Assembly (NCBI RefSeq): GCF_030643905.1
Contig: NZ_CP121446.1
Span: 2,542,001-2,606,000 of the forward strand
Source: Flavobacterium sp. IMCC34852
GTDB taxonomy: Bacteria; Bacteroidota; Bacteroidia; Flavobacteriales; Flavobacteriaceae
Reading direction: 5' to 3'
Length of the DNA: 64,000 nt
A program made the position numbers and the translations under genes. The notes beneath the pieces were generated by a model that worked only from the letters and a program-made list of their open reading frames with translations, had not been told where the DNA came from and did no database searches. Below are positions 39,108 to 47,668 of the stretch, one piece after another. Position 1 is the first letter of the stretch; every line of letters starts with the position of its first letter.

Positions 39108-39121
39108 ATGACATTTGTCAT
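39108..39121 (-). promoter_or_regulatory. Fnr/Crp-type palindrome upstream of the cco operon
   Basis: ATGACATTTGTCAT is a 14-bp palindrome (apart from the central pair), one base different from the hemN site. It sits between ccoI and ccoS at the class II position relative to the ccoS -7 box. Confidence 0.78.
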
Positions 39122-39131
39122 ACTTCGGGTT

Positions 39132-41507
39132 TTATTTCTTGCCGGCAAAGACATTACTCATAATGGTTACAAAACTTACTATGGTTATTGTGCTCAAAGG
39201 CATGATAATCGCAGCTACTATAGGCAATAAATTACCGGTAACCGCGTAGCTCAAGCCGACTACATTATACAACAATGACAATCCGAAACTCAGGTAAATG
39301 GTTATCATGGCGTTTTTAGCATATTTCAAAAAGAAAGCTATTTTGGAGAACTGACTCGCGTCTAAAATCCCGTCACAAGCCGGTGAAAACACATTGACAT
39401 TTTCCGAAATAGAAATTCCGATATTACTCTGTGCCAAAGCGCCGGCGTCATTCAAACCATCACCTATCATTAACACATTTTTACCTTGTTGTTGAAGGTT
39501 GTCGATATAGGCTAATTTTTGTTCAGGTTTTTGGTTGAATACTAAAACGGTACTTTCCGGCAGCATTTTCTCCAATATTTTGCGCTCTCCGTCATTGTCA
39601 CCCGACAATACGATGAGATTGTATTTTTTGTCCAAACTTTCGAACAACTGCTCCAATCCTTTTCGGTATTGGTTGTTAAAAACATAACTGCCTTTGTAAA
39701 CGCCGTTGATTTCAACATGGACTTTGGTTTTCTTATGGGTATTTTCACTCATGTGCTGCAAAAACTGAGAAGAACCTAATTTGATTTTGTTTTCTCCCAA
39801 TTCGGCAAAAACACCTTTACCAATGATTTCTTCGAAATGGTTTACCTCCATTTTATCTTGAGGCGGAATAAAATCGTACAATCTTCGGCTCAACGGATGG
39901 TTGGAACCTCTGAGAGCATTCTTTAATAATTTTAATTCAAAATCATTTAAGACATCGCCTTCATAAGTAATGGATGTCTTTTTATTGGTGGTGATTGTCC
40001 CTGTTTTGTCGAAAACTATGGTATCCACTTTGGCCAGTTGCTCGATTACGATGGCATTTTTGAGGTATAATTTTCGGTTGCCCAAAATGCGCAATACATT
40101 GCCTAAAGTAAACGGAGCTGTTAAAGCCAACGCACACGGGCAAGCCACAATTAATATGGCGGTAAACACATTAAACGCTGTAGCCACATCTATAAAAATC
40201 CAATAGCCAAAAGACACCACAGACAACAGCAATAGCGCCGGTGTAAAATAGCGGCTGATTTTATCAGTGATGGATTTGTGTTTTTGGTCGACTTTCTTCT
40301 GGAAAACATCATTGCTCCACAATTGGGTTAAATAACTTTGTGAGACTGAAAACAAGACTTCCATTTCGATGACTTTGCCCAATTGCTTACCACCGGCGAA
40401 AATTTTGTCTCCGGATTTTTTCTCAATCGGAACCGCTTCTCCGGTTACAAAACTGTAATCGATGGAAGCTTTTTCGGAAATCAAAACACCGTCTACCGGA
40501 ATTAATTCTTGGTTGCGAATCAACAGCCTATCTCCTTTTTTGATGTCGTATACTTGAACCGCTTCTTCTTTTCCATCAGATAAAATTTTGGTGATTGCAA
40601 TAGGAAAATAGGATTTATAATCGCGTTCGAACGAAAGAAAATCATAGGTTTTTTGTTGGAACAACTTCCCTAACAACATAAAGAAAATTAACCCACACAT
40701 GCTGTCAAAAAAACCTTGTCCGTAACCGAAAACAATGTCTACTGTACTTCGGATAAACATCACCACTATACCCAAAGCAATGGGAACTTCGATGTTTAAC
40801 ATACCTTGTTTGATGCTTTTCCAAGCGGCTACATAATAACCCGAAGCGGAATAAATAAACGCGGGTAATGACAATGCAAATGTCAGCCATCGGAAAAAGC
40901 CTTTGTATTGCTCTATCCAAAACTCATTGACTTCAAAATATTCCGGAAACGACAACAACATAATATTTCCGAAACAGAAAAAAGCAACGCCCAATTTGTA
41001 AATCAGTGTTCTGTCGACTTTCTTTTTGCCTTCGTCAAAATTTTCTAAGCTGATGTAAGGTTCGTAACCAATGGAACAAAGCATCTCTACAATTTGTTTG
41101 AGATTGGTCTGTTCGGGATTGTAAGTGATGCGGACTTTTTTATTGGGAAAATTAACTTGAGAAGCACCTATTCCCGGTTGAAGCCTTTGTAAATTTTCCA
41201 GAATCCAAATACACGAACTACAGTGTATATGAGGAATGTAGAGTGAAACAATATGTGTTGTACGCTCTTGGAACTCGAGGAGTTTGTTGACAATTTCTTC
41301 ATTGGCTAAAAAATCATATTTGCCTTTAATATCGAGTGGTGTTGCGCCGGGCGCTGATTGAAAGTCATAATAACACGACAAGTCATTCTGACTAAAGATT
41401 TCGTAGACTGTTTTACAACCGTTGCAACAAAAACTCCTGTCATCAAAAAGAATTTCGTCTTTTTTTATGATTTCATTACCACAATGGAAACACTGTGATG
41501 TATTCAT
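39132..41507 (-). CDS. ccoI: CcoI/FixI copper-exporting P-type ATPase for cbb3 assembly
   Basis: 791 residues. The N-terminus has a zinc-ribbon-like CFHCG / CCNGC region (residues 6-32) and a heavy-metal domain with HCSSC. The P1B core follows: six or more helices, SFVTGEAVPIEKKSGD, CPCAL in the metal path, phosphorylation site DKTGT (D near 500) and GDGLNDAGAL. CcoI-type ATPases move copper for the CuB site of cbb3 oxidase. It has its own divergent promoter region shared with the Crp/Fnr regulator. Confidence 0.93.
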   Translation of the reverse strand: MNTSQCFHCGNEIIKKDEILFDDRSFCCNGCKTVYEIFSQNDLSCYYDFQSAPGATPLDIKGKYDFLANEEIVNKLLEFQERTTHIVSLYIPHIHCSSCIWILENLQRLQPGIGASQVNFPNKKVRITYNPEQTNLKQIVEMLCSIGYEPYISLENFDEGKKKVDRTLIYKLGVAFFCFGNIMLLSFPEYFEVNEFWIEQYKGFFRWLTFALSLPAFIYSASGYYVAAWKSIKQGMLNIEVPIALGIVVMFIRSTVDIVFGYGQGFFDSMCGLIFFMLLGKLFQQKTYDFLSFERDYKSYFPIAITKILSDGKEEAVQVYDIKKGDRLLIRNQELIPVDGVLISEKASIDYSFVTGEAVPIEKKSGDKIFAGGKQLGKVIEMEVLFSVSQSYLTQLWSNDVFQKKVDQKHKSITDKISRYFTPALLLLSVVSFGYWIFIDVATAFNVFTAILIVACPCALALTAPFTLGNVLRILGNRKLYLKNAIVIEQLAKVDTIVFDKTGTITTNKKTSITYEGDVLNDFELKLLKNALRGSNHPLSRRLYDFIPPQDKMEVNHFEEIIGKGVFAELGENKIKLGSSQFLQHMSENTHKKTKVHVEINGVYKGSYVFNNQYRKGLEQLFESLDKKYNLIVLSGDNDGERKILEKMLPESTVLVFNQKPEQKLAYIDNLQQQGKNVLMIGDGLNDAGALAQSNIGISISENVNVFSPACDGILDASQFSKIAFFLKYAKNAMITIYLSFGLSLLYNVVGLSYAVTGNLLPIVAAIIMPLSTITIVSFVTIMSNVFAGKK

Positions 41508-41529
41508 AATTTGCTCATTTTACCTGAAG

Positions 41530-41537
41530 CAAAGGTC
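41530..41537 (-). promoter_or_regulatory. Candidate ccoI -7 element
   Basis: Minus strand GACCTTTG differs by one base from TAnnTTTG, and its centre is exactly 33 bp from the palindrome centre, as in the hemN and ccoS promoters. That spacing supports it despite the mismatch. Confidence 0.5.
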
Positions 41538-41559
41538 ACAAAAGTCTAAAAATTAAAAT

Positions 41560-41573
41560 ATGATATTTGTCAT
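41560..41573. promoter_or_regulatory. Fnr/Crp-type palindrome between ccoI and the regulator
   Basis: ATGATATTTGTCAT is related to the hemN and ccoS sites. Relative to ccoI it is at the class II activating distance. Relative to the regulator's own -7 box (41582-41589) its centre is only 19 bp away, which would overlap the -33 region and suggests autorepression. Confidence 0.7.
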
Positions 41574-41581
41574 ACTTTCAA

Positions 41582-41589
41582 TATCTTTG
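41582..41589 (+). promoter_or_regulatory. -7 element of the Crp/Fnr regulator gene
   Basis: TATCTTTG matches TAnnTTTG and predicts transcription from about 41596, 17 bp before the ATG. Confidence 0.6.
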
Positions 41590-41612
41590 TAGAAACAAAC
41601 CTAAAACATCGT

Positions 41613-42293
41613 ATGAGTAAATGTGAACAGTGTATCGTGAGACAATTCAGCTCGCTAAAGACATTGACCAAAGATGAGTTGCTCAAAATGGCCGATTGTA
41701 AAACCTCTTACACCATCAAAAAAGGAGATCCTATTTTTGAAGAAGGAGAGACTACCAATGGTATTTACTGTGTTAAAGACGGTGTTTGTAAACTTTCCAA
41801 ATTGAGTTCCAATGGCAAAGACCAGATTGTAAAATTGGTCAAACCGGGCGAATTGTTGGGACAACGCTCCATGATTAGTGAAGAACCGGCCAATTTGAGT
41901 GCCGTGGCTTTAGAAGATATGGAAGTTTGTTTTATCCCAAAAGCAGAAATTATCCAGTTCTTTACCCAAAACAATCAATTTTCCATGAGTGTGATGAAAA
42001 CCATTTGTGGCGATTTGAAAGAGGCCGATGATCATATGGTTGAATTGGCTCAGAAGAGTGTTAAAGAGCGTTTGGCCGGAACTTTAATTTATTTGGAAGA
42101 AACTTTTGGCACCGATTCCGATGGTTCGCTTCGTTTACAATTATCTCGTGAAGAATTAGCCGGTATGATTGGTACTGCTACCGAAAGCTGTATCAGATTA
42201 CTTTCGGAACTCAAGAAAAGCGGTTGGATTGATTTGATTGGTAAAAAAATCAAAATCGTCGACAAGAACAAACTTCGTCGTATAGCGGATTAA
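41613..42293 (+). CDS. Crp/Fnr-family transcriptional regulator of cbb3 and haem genes
   Basis: 226 residues. A cyclic-nucleotide-binding-like beta roll (about 30-120; GDPIFEEGE, GIYCVKDGVCKLSK) is followed by a dimer helix and a winged helix-turn-helix (SREELAGMIGTATESCIRLLSELKKSGWI). Cysteines occur at C4, C7, C29, C53, C59 and C106. C4-x2-C7, C29 and C106 could supply four cluster ligands as in oxygen-sensing Fnr, though spacing differs from E. coli. Divergent to ccoI and next to the cco operon; matching palindromes upstream of hemN, ccoS and ccoI are its likely targets. Cluster binding is inferred. Confidence 0.88.
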   Translation: MSKCEQCIVRQFSSLKTLTKDELLKMADCKTSYTIKKGDPIFEEGETTNGIYCVKDGVCKLSKLSSNGKDQIVKLVKPGELLGQRSMISEEPANLSAVALEDMEVCFIPKAEIIQFFTQNNQFSMSVMKTICGDLKEADDHMVELAQKSVKERLAGTLIYLEETFGTDSDGSLRLQLSREELAGMIGTATESCIRLLSELKKSGWIDLIGKKIKIVDKNKLRRIAD

Positions 42294-42310
42294 TTCCTTT
42301 CTATTTAAAA

Positions 42311-42345
42311 AACAAAAAACCACCCCAATCTTTCGATAGAGGTGG
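42311..42345 (-). terminator. Rho-independent terminator of the minus-strand T9SS gene
   Basis: On the minus strand an 11-bp stem (CCACCTCTATC with GATTGGGGTGG, some G-U pairs) closes a GAAA loop and is followed by TTTTTTG and more T. It is placed between convergent genes and may also end the regulator transcript weakly. Confidence 0.8.
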
Positions 42346-42369
42346 CAGCTGATAAGATAACAGGGTTAG

Positions 42370-45195
42370 TTATTGTATCAACGTTTTCTTTGTATGCGTT
42401 TGCCCGTTTTCTAAAGTAACTTTTACCAACAACATTTGAGACACACCTTGCCATTGAATGGCTTCAAAAGCATTGGTTTCTAAATTGTTTTGGCTGAATA
42501 AAAGTTTGCCCAAAACATCAAATACTTCTACTTTGTTTATTGGAGTTGATGCACAATAAACCGATAATCCTTGATTATTTGAAACTACTTTGACATCATT
42601 ATTAAAAACTGTATTCGTATCAATTCCCAAAGCTTGGTTGTCAAATCTTAATTCAAATCGGTCATTAAAAGTACCGCTAAGTGTTGTGAAATTGTAATTT
42701 CCTGCTTTTAAATCGTGATACAGTCCGGTTGATTTATCTAACAAATATATGTTTTGATTATCAAATAAACCGTCAAATTTCTCTAAACTGATGGTTAATT
42801 CACCATCAAAAGTTGTTGCATATCCGAAAGGCACCACATCTTCTGTCGAAAAAGGTAAAGCTTTCCCTTGAATAGCTAAATCTGTTGTTCCGACAGTGGT
42901 ATAAATTGAAACCGGATTGCCTACCACAGTGGTTTTTCCGTCAAAAAGCGCATCAAAATCGTTAGTGGCATTTTGGATATATCCTACCAACATTTCGTTA
43001 TATGCACCTTCATTATTACTAACAGAAAGCCAAACCCTGTGTTTTTCTAAAGACTGAGAAACTGAACCACCATCATTACTATTTACCGTATTGCTATTGC
43101 TTGTTCTGAAAAACTGATTGTTATTTCCTGAAATTCTCATCGAATTTTTAAAAGTAGCCGAATAAGTTCCGTTGGCTAAAGCTGTATTGGCCTCGATAAA
43201 AAAGCCTTGTCCGGCTGCTACTTTACCGGTTGGCACAGCTCCGCCACTTAAGGCTGCTGAAGCCGTTGCTACACCACCGGTTAAATTGTATTTGGCATAA
43301 TCATTCACTGAATAATTATTATTGGTAATGGCTGTGTTGTGTGTCCAAAGGAAAATAGTTCCGTTTACTATTCCGGAATTCGCCGGATCTGTTAAAAACA
43401 AATCTATATCAATTGCAGATGGATAAGGATTTCCAATCAAATTATTGGTAGCCGTTGATTTGATAATCGGAGTAGAAATTACACCATTGTTAGGCGTACC
43501 AACAAAAGTAGACTGCAAAATCAAAGTCGGATTATAAATTAAATTTTCCGGTGTTCTGGAAAGGTAACCTACCCCAAGAGCCATATTGGTTGCTGCGGTA
43601 TGATAAACATAACTATTAGTAATTGGGCTAAATGAATAGAAATAAGAATCTCCGGCCAATTGACTTAGTGTGGCATTGCTCACTGGTGAAGACCAATAAC
43701 CATAATCATAAAGCTTCATTGGAGTTGTATTTCTTTTATAAGTAATATTTCCTGAATTTACTGAAGTGTCATTAATTTGAACCAAACTTGCAGTGTCTTC
43801 AAAAGTTAATAATCCGCCGGGGTTTACTGTAACTTCATGAGCAATAGTCAAAGTATGTCCGGCATTGAAAACCACTGTACCCGAAGTTACTTGACAGGAA
43901 CATCCTGATACATTTCCGGTAGAAGAATAATTTCCTGAAAATACTAATCTTTGTCCTAATGTAGGAACGCCGTTAGACCATACAGAACCATTCCAAGTAT
44001 TACTTGGTTGAGATGAAATTGTAATACTACTCGATTCAATTGAACTACAAGGCAATAAGGTTGCCGTAACGGTATAAGTTCCGGCCGGCGCAGTTACAGT
44101 AGCACCTGAAATTAAAACACCTGCTGATGGAGTTACTGAATAAAAGTAGGAAGCATTATAATTGGTGATTACAAAACTCCCGGTAGCAACATTACAAGTT
44201 GGTTGGGTCAAACTACCAAGCGTGGGTTGCACCGGTATTGTCGGTTGGGGATTTACTGTTGCAACAGCAACTGATGAGATACAACCGGCTGCACTTTTTG
44301 CTGTTACATTATAACTTCCGGCAGACAAACCACTAAAAACGCCTGACGTATTGGTATAAGTAGAACCGTTAATACTATAAGTCATACCGCCGGCAGTTGG
44401 GCTATTTACAGTGATTGTTCCTGTCGCTAAACTACAAGTAGGGTGAGTCACCGTTACGGTTGGTGTCGTTGGGATAGTATTTACGGTAACGGTAACCAAC
44501 TTTCTCGGAGTAGTATCACCGTTAGAATTAGTAATGGCTTCAACATAGTAATTTGTTGTAGCAGATAAAACCGGTGTGGTATAAGTTACTGTATACGGAC
44601 TTGTATTAGTAGTAGTGGTGTAAACCGCAGTACCGCCTGAAGCCACAGTGTAAAATTTAAATGTGGTAGATGATGTTGGTGCCGGATTTTTAGAAGCTGT
44701 TATTGTTGAAGTTCCCGATCCGCAAATTGAAGTGGCAGAAGCAATAGCAACATTATAACCTCCACCTGAAACTAAGGTAGGAAAGTCGGTTATGGCACCA
44801 CCGCCACCATTACAAGAAGCTACTTTAATACTACCAATTTTAATCAAATCCGAAGCACTACAATTACTTCCGGCTCCTATGTTTCCACCAGATTCAACAA
44901 CAATTGAAGATCCGGCGGGAAGAGATAAATCGTAGTTTCCGGAGGAGAAATCAATATTTGCATTGTTTCTGATCACAAATTGAATTGGTCCTAAACAACC
45001 AAAATTTAAATTTTGGTTCATTACCAAATTGGTAGGATTCACACCGTCACCAACATAGATAACAGTACAAGCACTAAAAGAACTGCAAGAAACTGTACTT
45101 GAATTCACATTAGGTGAGCCTGAAATAGTACATTGAGCGGAGGCTTTATAGGAAAAATTTAAAATAACAATTAATAGCAGCAAAATCTTTTTCAT
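42370..45195 (-). CDS. T9SS-secreted protein with SprB-like and Ig-like repeats
   Basis: 941 residues. The signal peptide MKKILLLLIVILNFSYKASAQ is followed by a parallel-beta-like start (residues 25-130) and Ig-like units (NPAPTSSTTFKFYTVASGG...). SprB-type repeats come next (TVTHPTCSLATGTITV ... YSINGSTYTNTSGVFSGLSAGSYNVT), then a LIGNPYPSAIDIDLFL domain common in flavobacterial surface proteins and a type A T9SS C-terminus (VFDVLGKLLFSQ). Likely a cell-surface protein. It has its own promoter and terminator. Confidence 0.83.
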   Translation of the reverse strand: MKKILLLLIVILNFSYKASAQCTISGSPNVNSSTVSCSSFSACTVIYVGDGVNPTNLVMNQNLNFGCLGPIQFVIRNNANIDFSSGNYDLSLPAGSSIVVESGGNIGAGSNCSASDLIKIGSIKVASCNGGGGAITDFPTLVSGGGYNVAIASATSICGSGTSTITASKNPAPTSSTTFKFYTVASGGTAVYTTTTNTSPYTVTYTTPVLSATTNYYVEAITNSNGDTTPRKLVTVTVNTIPTTPTVTVTHPTCSLATGTITVNSPTAGGMTYSINGSTYTNTSGVFSGLSAGSYNVTAKSAAGCISSVAVATVNPQPTIPVQPTLGSLTQPTCNVATGSFVITNYNASYFYSVTPSAGVLISGATVTAPAGTYTVTATLLPCSSIESSSITISSQPSNTWNGSVWSNGVPTLGQRLVFSGNYSSTGNVSGCSCQVTSGTVVFNAGHTLTIAHEVTVNPGGLLTFEDTASLVQINDTSVNSGNITYKRNTTPMKLYDYGYWSSPVSNATLSQLAGDSYFYSFSPITNSYVYHTAATNMALGVGYLSRTPENLIYNPTLILQSTFVGTPNNGVISTPIIKSTATNNLIGNPYPSAIDIDLFLTDPANSGIVNGTIFLWTHNTAITNNNYSVNDYAKYNLTGGVATASAALSGGAVPTGKVAAGQGFFIEANTALANGTYSATFKNSMRISGNNNQFFRTSNSNTVNSNDGGSVSQSLEKHRVWLSVSNNEGAYNEMLVGYIQNATNDFDALFDGKTTVVGNPVSIYTTVGTTDLAIQGKALPFSTEDVVPFGYATTFDGELTISLEKFDGLFDNQNIYLLDKSTGLYHDLKAGNYNFTTLSGTFNDRFELRFDNQALGIDTNTVFNNDVKVVSNNQGLSVYCASTPINKVEVFDVLGKLLFSQNNLETNAFEAIQWQGVSQMLLVKVTLENGQTHTKKTLIQ

Positions 45196-45231
45196 AATAG
45201 TGTTTTATTAGATTTGGAATGTAAAACACAA

Positions 45232-45263
45232 CAAAATTAAACCCTGAGCAACTAATCCTACAA
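45232..45263 (-). promoter_or_regulatory. Promoter of the 941-residue T9SS gene
   Basis: On the minus strand TTG (45263-45261), a 21-bp gap and TAATTTTG (45239-45232) fit the Bacteroidota TTG-N19-21-TAnnTTTG consensus. The predicted start near 45225 gives a leader of about 30 nt. Confidence 0.6.
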
Positions 45264-45505
45264 TCTTTCCGACGTTTGACCAAAAAAATCTACAAACTGC
45301 AAGTTTATTGCATTTAATGGGGTATTTTTGACTTTTATCGAAATATTATCTATTTAAAACAGCCATACAAGCTATTTTATTATGAAATGTTTAACAAAAA
45401 ACAAGTTTTACCTCCTAAAGTTTAGTTTGTTTTCAAATTAACTAAGAATGCTTTTAGGTAATGTATCACTTAGTGAAGAATTGTCAAAACAGTAAGGAAT
45501 TGAAC
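45264..45505. other. Intergenic DNA between promoter and YeeE-pair terminator
   Basis: AT-rich, no open frame of note and no clear pairing, lying between the promoter of the T9SS gene and the terminator of the YeeE/YedE operon. I see nothing further in it. Confidence 0.4.
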
Positions 45506-45534
45506 AAAAAAAAAACGCCTCAATAATTGAGGCG
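45506..45534 (-). terminator. Rho-independent terminator of the YeeE/YedE operon
   Basis: CGCCTCAAT-TATTGAGGCG stem (45516-45534); the A-run at 45506-45515 reads as a T-run after the stem on the minus strand. Confidence 0.88.
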
Positions 45535-45542
45535 ATTATGAT

Positions 45543-45956
45543 TTAATGTGGTAGTTTATCTTTTAGAACACCATAAAGAAAAGTACCTAAAACGGCTCCA
45601 ATGAGAATTAATCCCACACTTAAAAAACCGGCGCCCAACAATATAAAAATAGGTCCCGGACAAGCGCCAACCATAGCCCAACCTAATCCGAAAAGAATTC
45701 CGCCAATCCAATAGCGTGCATTTCCTTTCTCTTTGTCTTGGATGTAAATTGGATTGCCGTCTATGTCTTTGATTTGTTTTCTTTTGATGAACTGAATTCC
45801 AACTAAACCTGTAATGATCGCTACCATTATGATGCCATACATGTGAAAGGATTGGAATTGGAACATTTCATAAATTCGGTACCAAGAAACAGCTTCAGCT
45901 TTGGTTAAAATAATCCCGAAAATAAAGCCCACTACAACGTATCTTAATAAATTCAT
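45543..45956 (-). CDS. YeeE/YedE-family (DUF6691-type) membrane protein, second half-transporter
   Basis: 137 residues, about four membrane helices. FGLGWAMVGACPGPIFILLGAG carries the family's conserved cysteine. Together with the gene just upstream (2-bp gap) it makes a split version of the YeeE/YedE thiosulfate transporter (TsuA in structural work), where cysteines relay thiosulfate. Sulfur-compound uptake is likely; the exact substrate is unproven. Confidence 0.85.
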   Translation of the reverse strand: MNLLRYVVVGFIFGIILTKAEAVSWYRIYEMFQFQSFHMYGIIMVAIITGLVGIQFIKRKQIKDIDGNPIYIQDKEKGNARYWIGGILFGLGWAMVGACPGPIFILLGAGFLSVGLILIGAVLGTFLYGVLKDKLPH

Positions 45957-45958
45957 TT

Positions 45959-46516
45959 CTAGAAAATTAAAGGTAAAATAAAATGTGCCATAATCAATCC
46001 GCCAATAAAGAAACCTACAACTGCTTTGAGAGACGGCAACTGTAAATTACTCAAACCCGAAATAGCGTGGCCTGAAGTACAACCTCCGGCATAACGCGAG
46101 CCAAATCCTATCAAAATTCCGCCTACGATTAGTATAAAAATCATTTTAGGAGATTGAAAAATTTCACTCCCGAAAAGAGCATCCGGCAATACTTTCCCGT
46201 TAGGAGCCTCAATACCCATTGCAGTCAATTGCTCTATGGTTTTTGGATTGATTGCCACATTGGAAGCATCGCTCAAAAAATTTACTGCTACATAACCGCC
46301 AATCATAGCTCCAGCTACCACGGCCAAATTCCAACGTTGGGATTTCCAATCCCAGTCAAAGAAAGGTACTTTTTTGCCAATACCGGTCATGGCACACAAA
46401 GAGCGTAAATTAGAAGACATGCCAAACACTTTTCCGAAATAATTGAGTGTCAGCATCACCAATCCGATTAAAAATCCTGAAACGGCCCAATGCCAAGTAT
46501 GCGTAATCAATTCCAT
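45959..46516 (-). CDS. YeeE/YedE-family membrane protein, first half-transporter
   Basis: 185 residues, about five membrane helices. GSRYAGGCTSGHAISGLSNLQ contains the conserved GGCTSGH cysteine motif of YeeE/YedE proteins. First gene of a two-gene minus-strand operon with the DUF6691-type partner. A TATTTTTG -7 box lies 15-22 bp upstream (46531-46538). Confidence 0.87.
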   Translation of the reverse strand: MELITHTWHWAVSGFLIGLVMLTLNYFGKVFGMSSNLRSLCAMTGIGKKVPFFDWDWKSQRWNLAVVAGAMIGGYVAVNFLSDASNVAINPKTIEQLTAMGIEAPNGKVLPDALFGSEIFQSPKMIFILIVGGILIGFGSRYAGGCTSGHAISGLSNLQLPSLKAVVGFFIGGLIMAHFILPLIF

Positions 46517-46530
46517 CTGATTTTTTTTTA

Positions 46531-46538
46531 CAAAAATA
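46531..46538 (-). promoter_or_regulatory. -7 element of the YeeE/YedE operon
   Basis: Minus strand TATTTTTG matches TAnnTTTG. No convincing -33 element was found. Confidence 0.45.
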
Positions 46539-46581
46539 GAAATATTAAAGTGTTGTCGGTATAAAATTTATTGAAATAAAG

Positions 46582-46589
46582 TATTTTTG
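46582..46589 (+). promoter_or_regulatory. -7 element of the DUF4199 gene
   Basis: TATTTTTG matches TAnnTTTG. A possible upstream TTG start codon at 46587 lies inside this box, which favours the ATG at 46611 as the true start. Confidence 0.45.
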
Positions 46590-46610
46590 ACCATCAAACA
46601 AACCCTAAAA

Positions 46611-47102
46611 ATGAAAAACTATTCTATAGAAATAAAATGGACGCTTCGCTTCATCCTTCTGGTATTAGCTTGGGCAATCGGCGAAAAGTTTATCGGACTT
46701 CACGATAAGCATATTGATAAATATATCATTTACACTAATCTGTTCGCACTACCGGCATTTTTGTTCTTCTATTTGGCCTTAAGAGAAAAAAAGAAGTACT
46801 TCTTTAACAACCAAATAACCTGGTCACAAGGATTTATCAGCGGCGTAATCCTGTCTTTTTTTATTGCTTTATTAATTCCTTTTGCCCAGTTGGTTATCTA
46901 TAAAAGTATAACCCCACATTTTTTTGAAACTGCCATTGAATACAAAACCAAAAGTCCGTTACTCAAGTACCATATGACGTTAGAAGCGGCCCGACAATAT
47001 TTCAATTTAAGAAGTTTTATCATTGAAAGTATTTACACTGTGCTCTCTATGGGAACAATAGCCGGAGCCATTATTGCCTTAATTATTCGAAACAAAAAAT
47101 AA
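46611..47102 (+). CDS. DUF4199-family membrane protein
   Basis: 163 residues from the ATG at 46611. Four hydrophobic segments, ITWSQGFISGVILSFFIALLIPF in the centre and a terminal SMGTIAGAIIALI helix are typical of DUF4199 proteins, common in Bacteroidota and of unknown role. The gene is divergent from the YeeE pair and followed 41 bp later by a lipoprotein gene. Confidence 0.78.
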   Translation: MKNYSIEIKWTLRFILLVLAWAIGEKFIGLHDKHIDKYIIYTNLFALPAFLFFYLALREKKKYFFNNQITWSQGFISGVILSFFIALLIPFAQLVIYKSITPHFFETAIEYKTKSPLLKYHMTLEAARQYFNLRSFIIESIYTVLSMGTIAGAIIALIIRNKK

Positions 47103-47143
47103 ATTGCACGGTTATTGTATTATCGAAAAAAAAACAATCCATC

Positions 47144-47599
47144 ATGAAAATATTGGCCAAACTCACTCTTTTTGCCTTACTGACTTCTTTGACTACTTCT
47201 TGTGTCAGTACGCGTTCCACTTTAAAAAATGTAGATGACAACGCACCTATTCCTACCTTAAAAGGAGATACTTTTGTTTTAACCGAATACAGTAAAGACA
47301 AAAAATATGGTTTCGATCCGGATTATCCCGTGAATGTTTTTTACAAAAACACCAAAGACGAAAACCTCAACGCCGAAAGATACCTTAGAGCTTTAGCCGG
47401 ACCAAACGGAGAAAAAATAACTTATACCAAATTAGAAAGCTGCTGTCCTTTTCCAACCAAAAGAACAGAAATTGGCGCCGGTTTTTTAGACATTTACGAG
47501 TTGACTTGGGAAGGTCAAAAGAGTCCGATAAAACTTTACATAAACATTTATGAAAGAGGATATTTACTTGTTCCTATTGGGCTTACTATCAAAAAATAA
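47144..47599 (+). CDS. Lipoprotein found next to kdsA
   Basis: 151 residues. A lipoprotein signal ends at C20 (LTSLTTSC). The mature part has a beta-rich domain with PVNVFYKN, SCCPFPT (adjacent cysteines) and IYELTWEGQKSPIKLYINIYERG. Homologues next to kdsA are, as I recall, often mislabelled 2-dehydro-3-deoxyphosphooctonate aldolase because of this position. It has none of the aldolase motifs and is probably an envelope lipoprotein. The kdsA gene starts 69 bp downstream. Confidence 0.82.
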   Translation: MKILAKLTLFALLTSLTTSCVSTRSTLKNVDDNAPIPTLKGDTFVLTEYSKDKKYGFDPDYPVNVFYKNTKDENLNAERYLRALAGPNGEKITYTKLESCCPFPTKRTEIGAGFLDIYELTWEGQKSPIKLYINIYERGYLLVPIGLTIKK

Positions 47600-47668
47600 C
47601 TTAACAAAATAACTATATAACATAATCAAATTATTCATAACTTAGCGGTTTTTAAAACCTGAAATTTT

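Noticed and set aside
47144..47599. Second KDO-phosphate aldolase next to kdsA
   Set aside because: The protein has a lipoprotein signal and none of the KdsA motifs; the name would be a carry-over from its neighbour.
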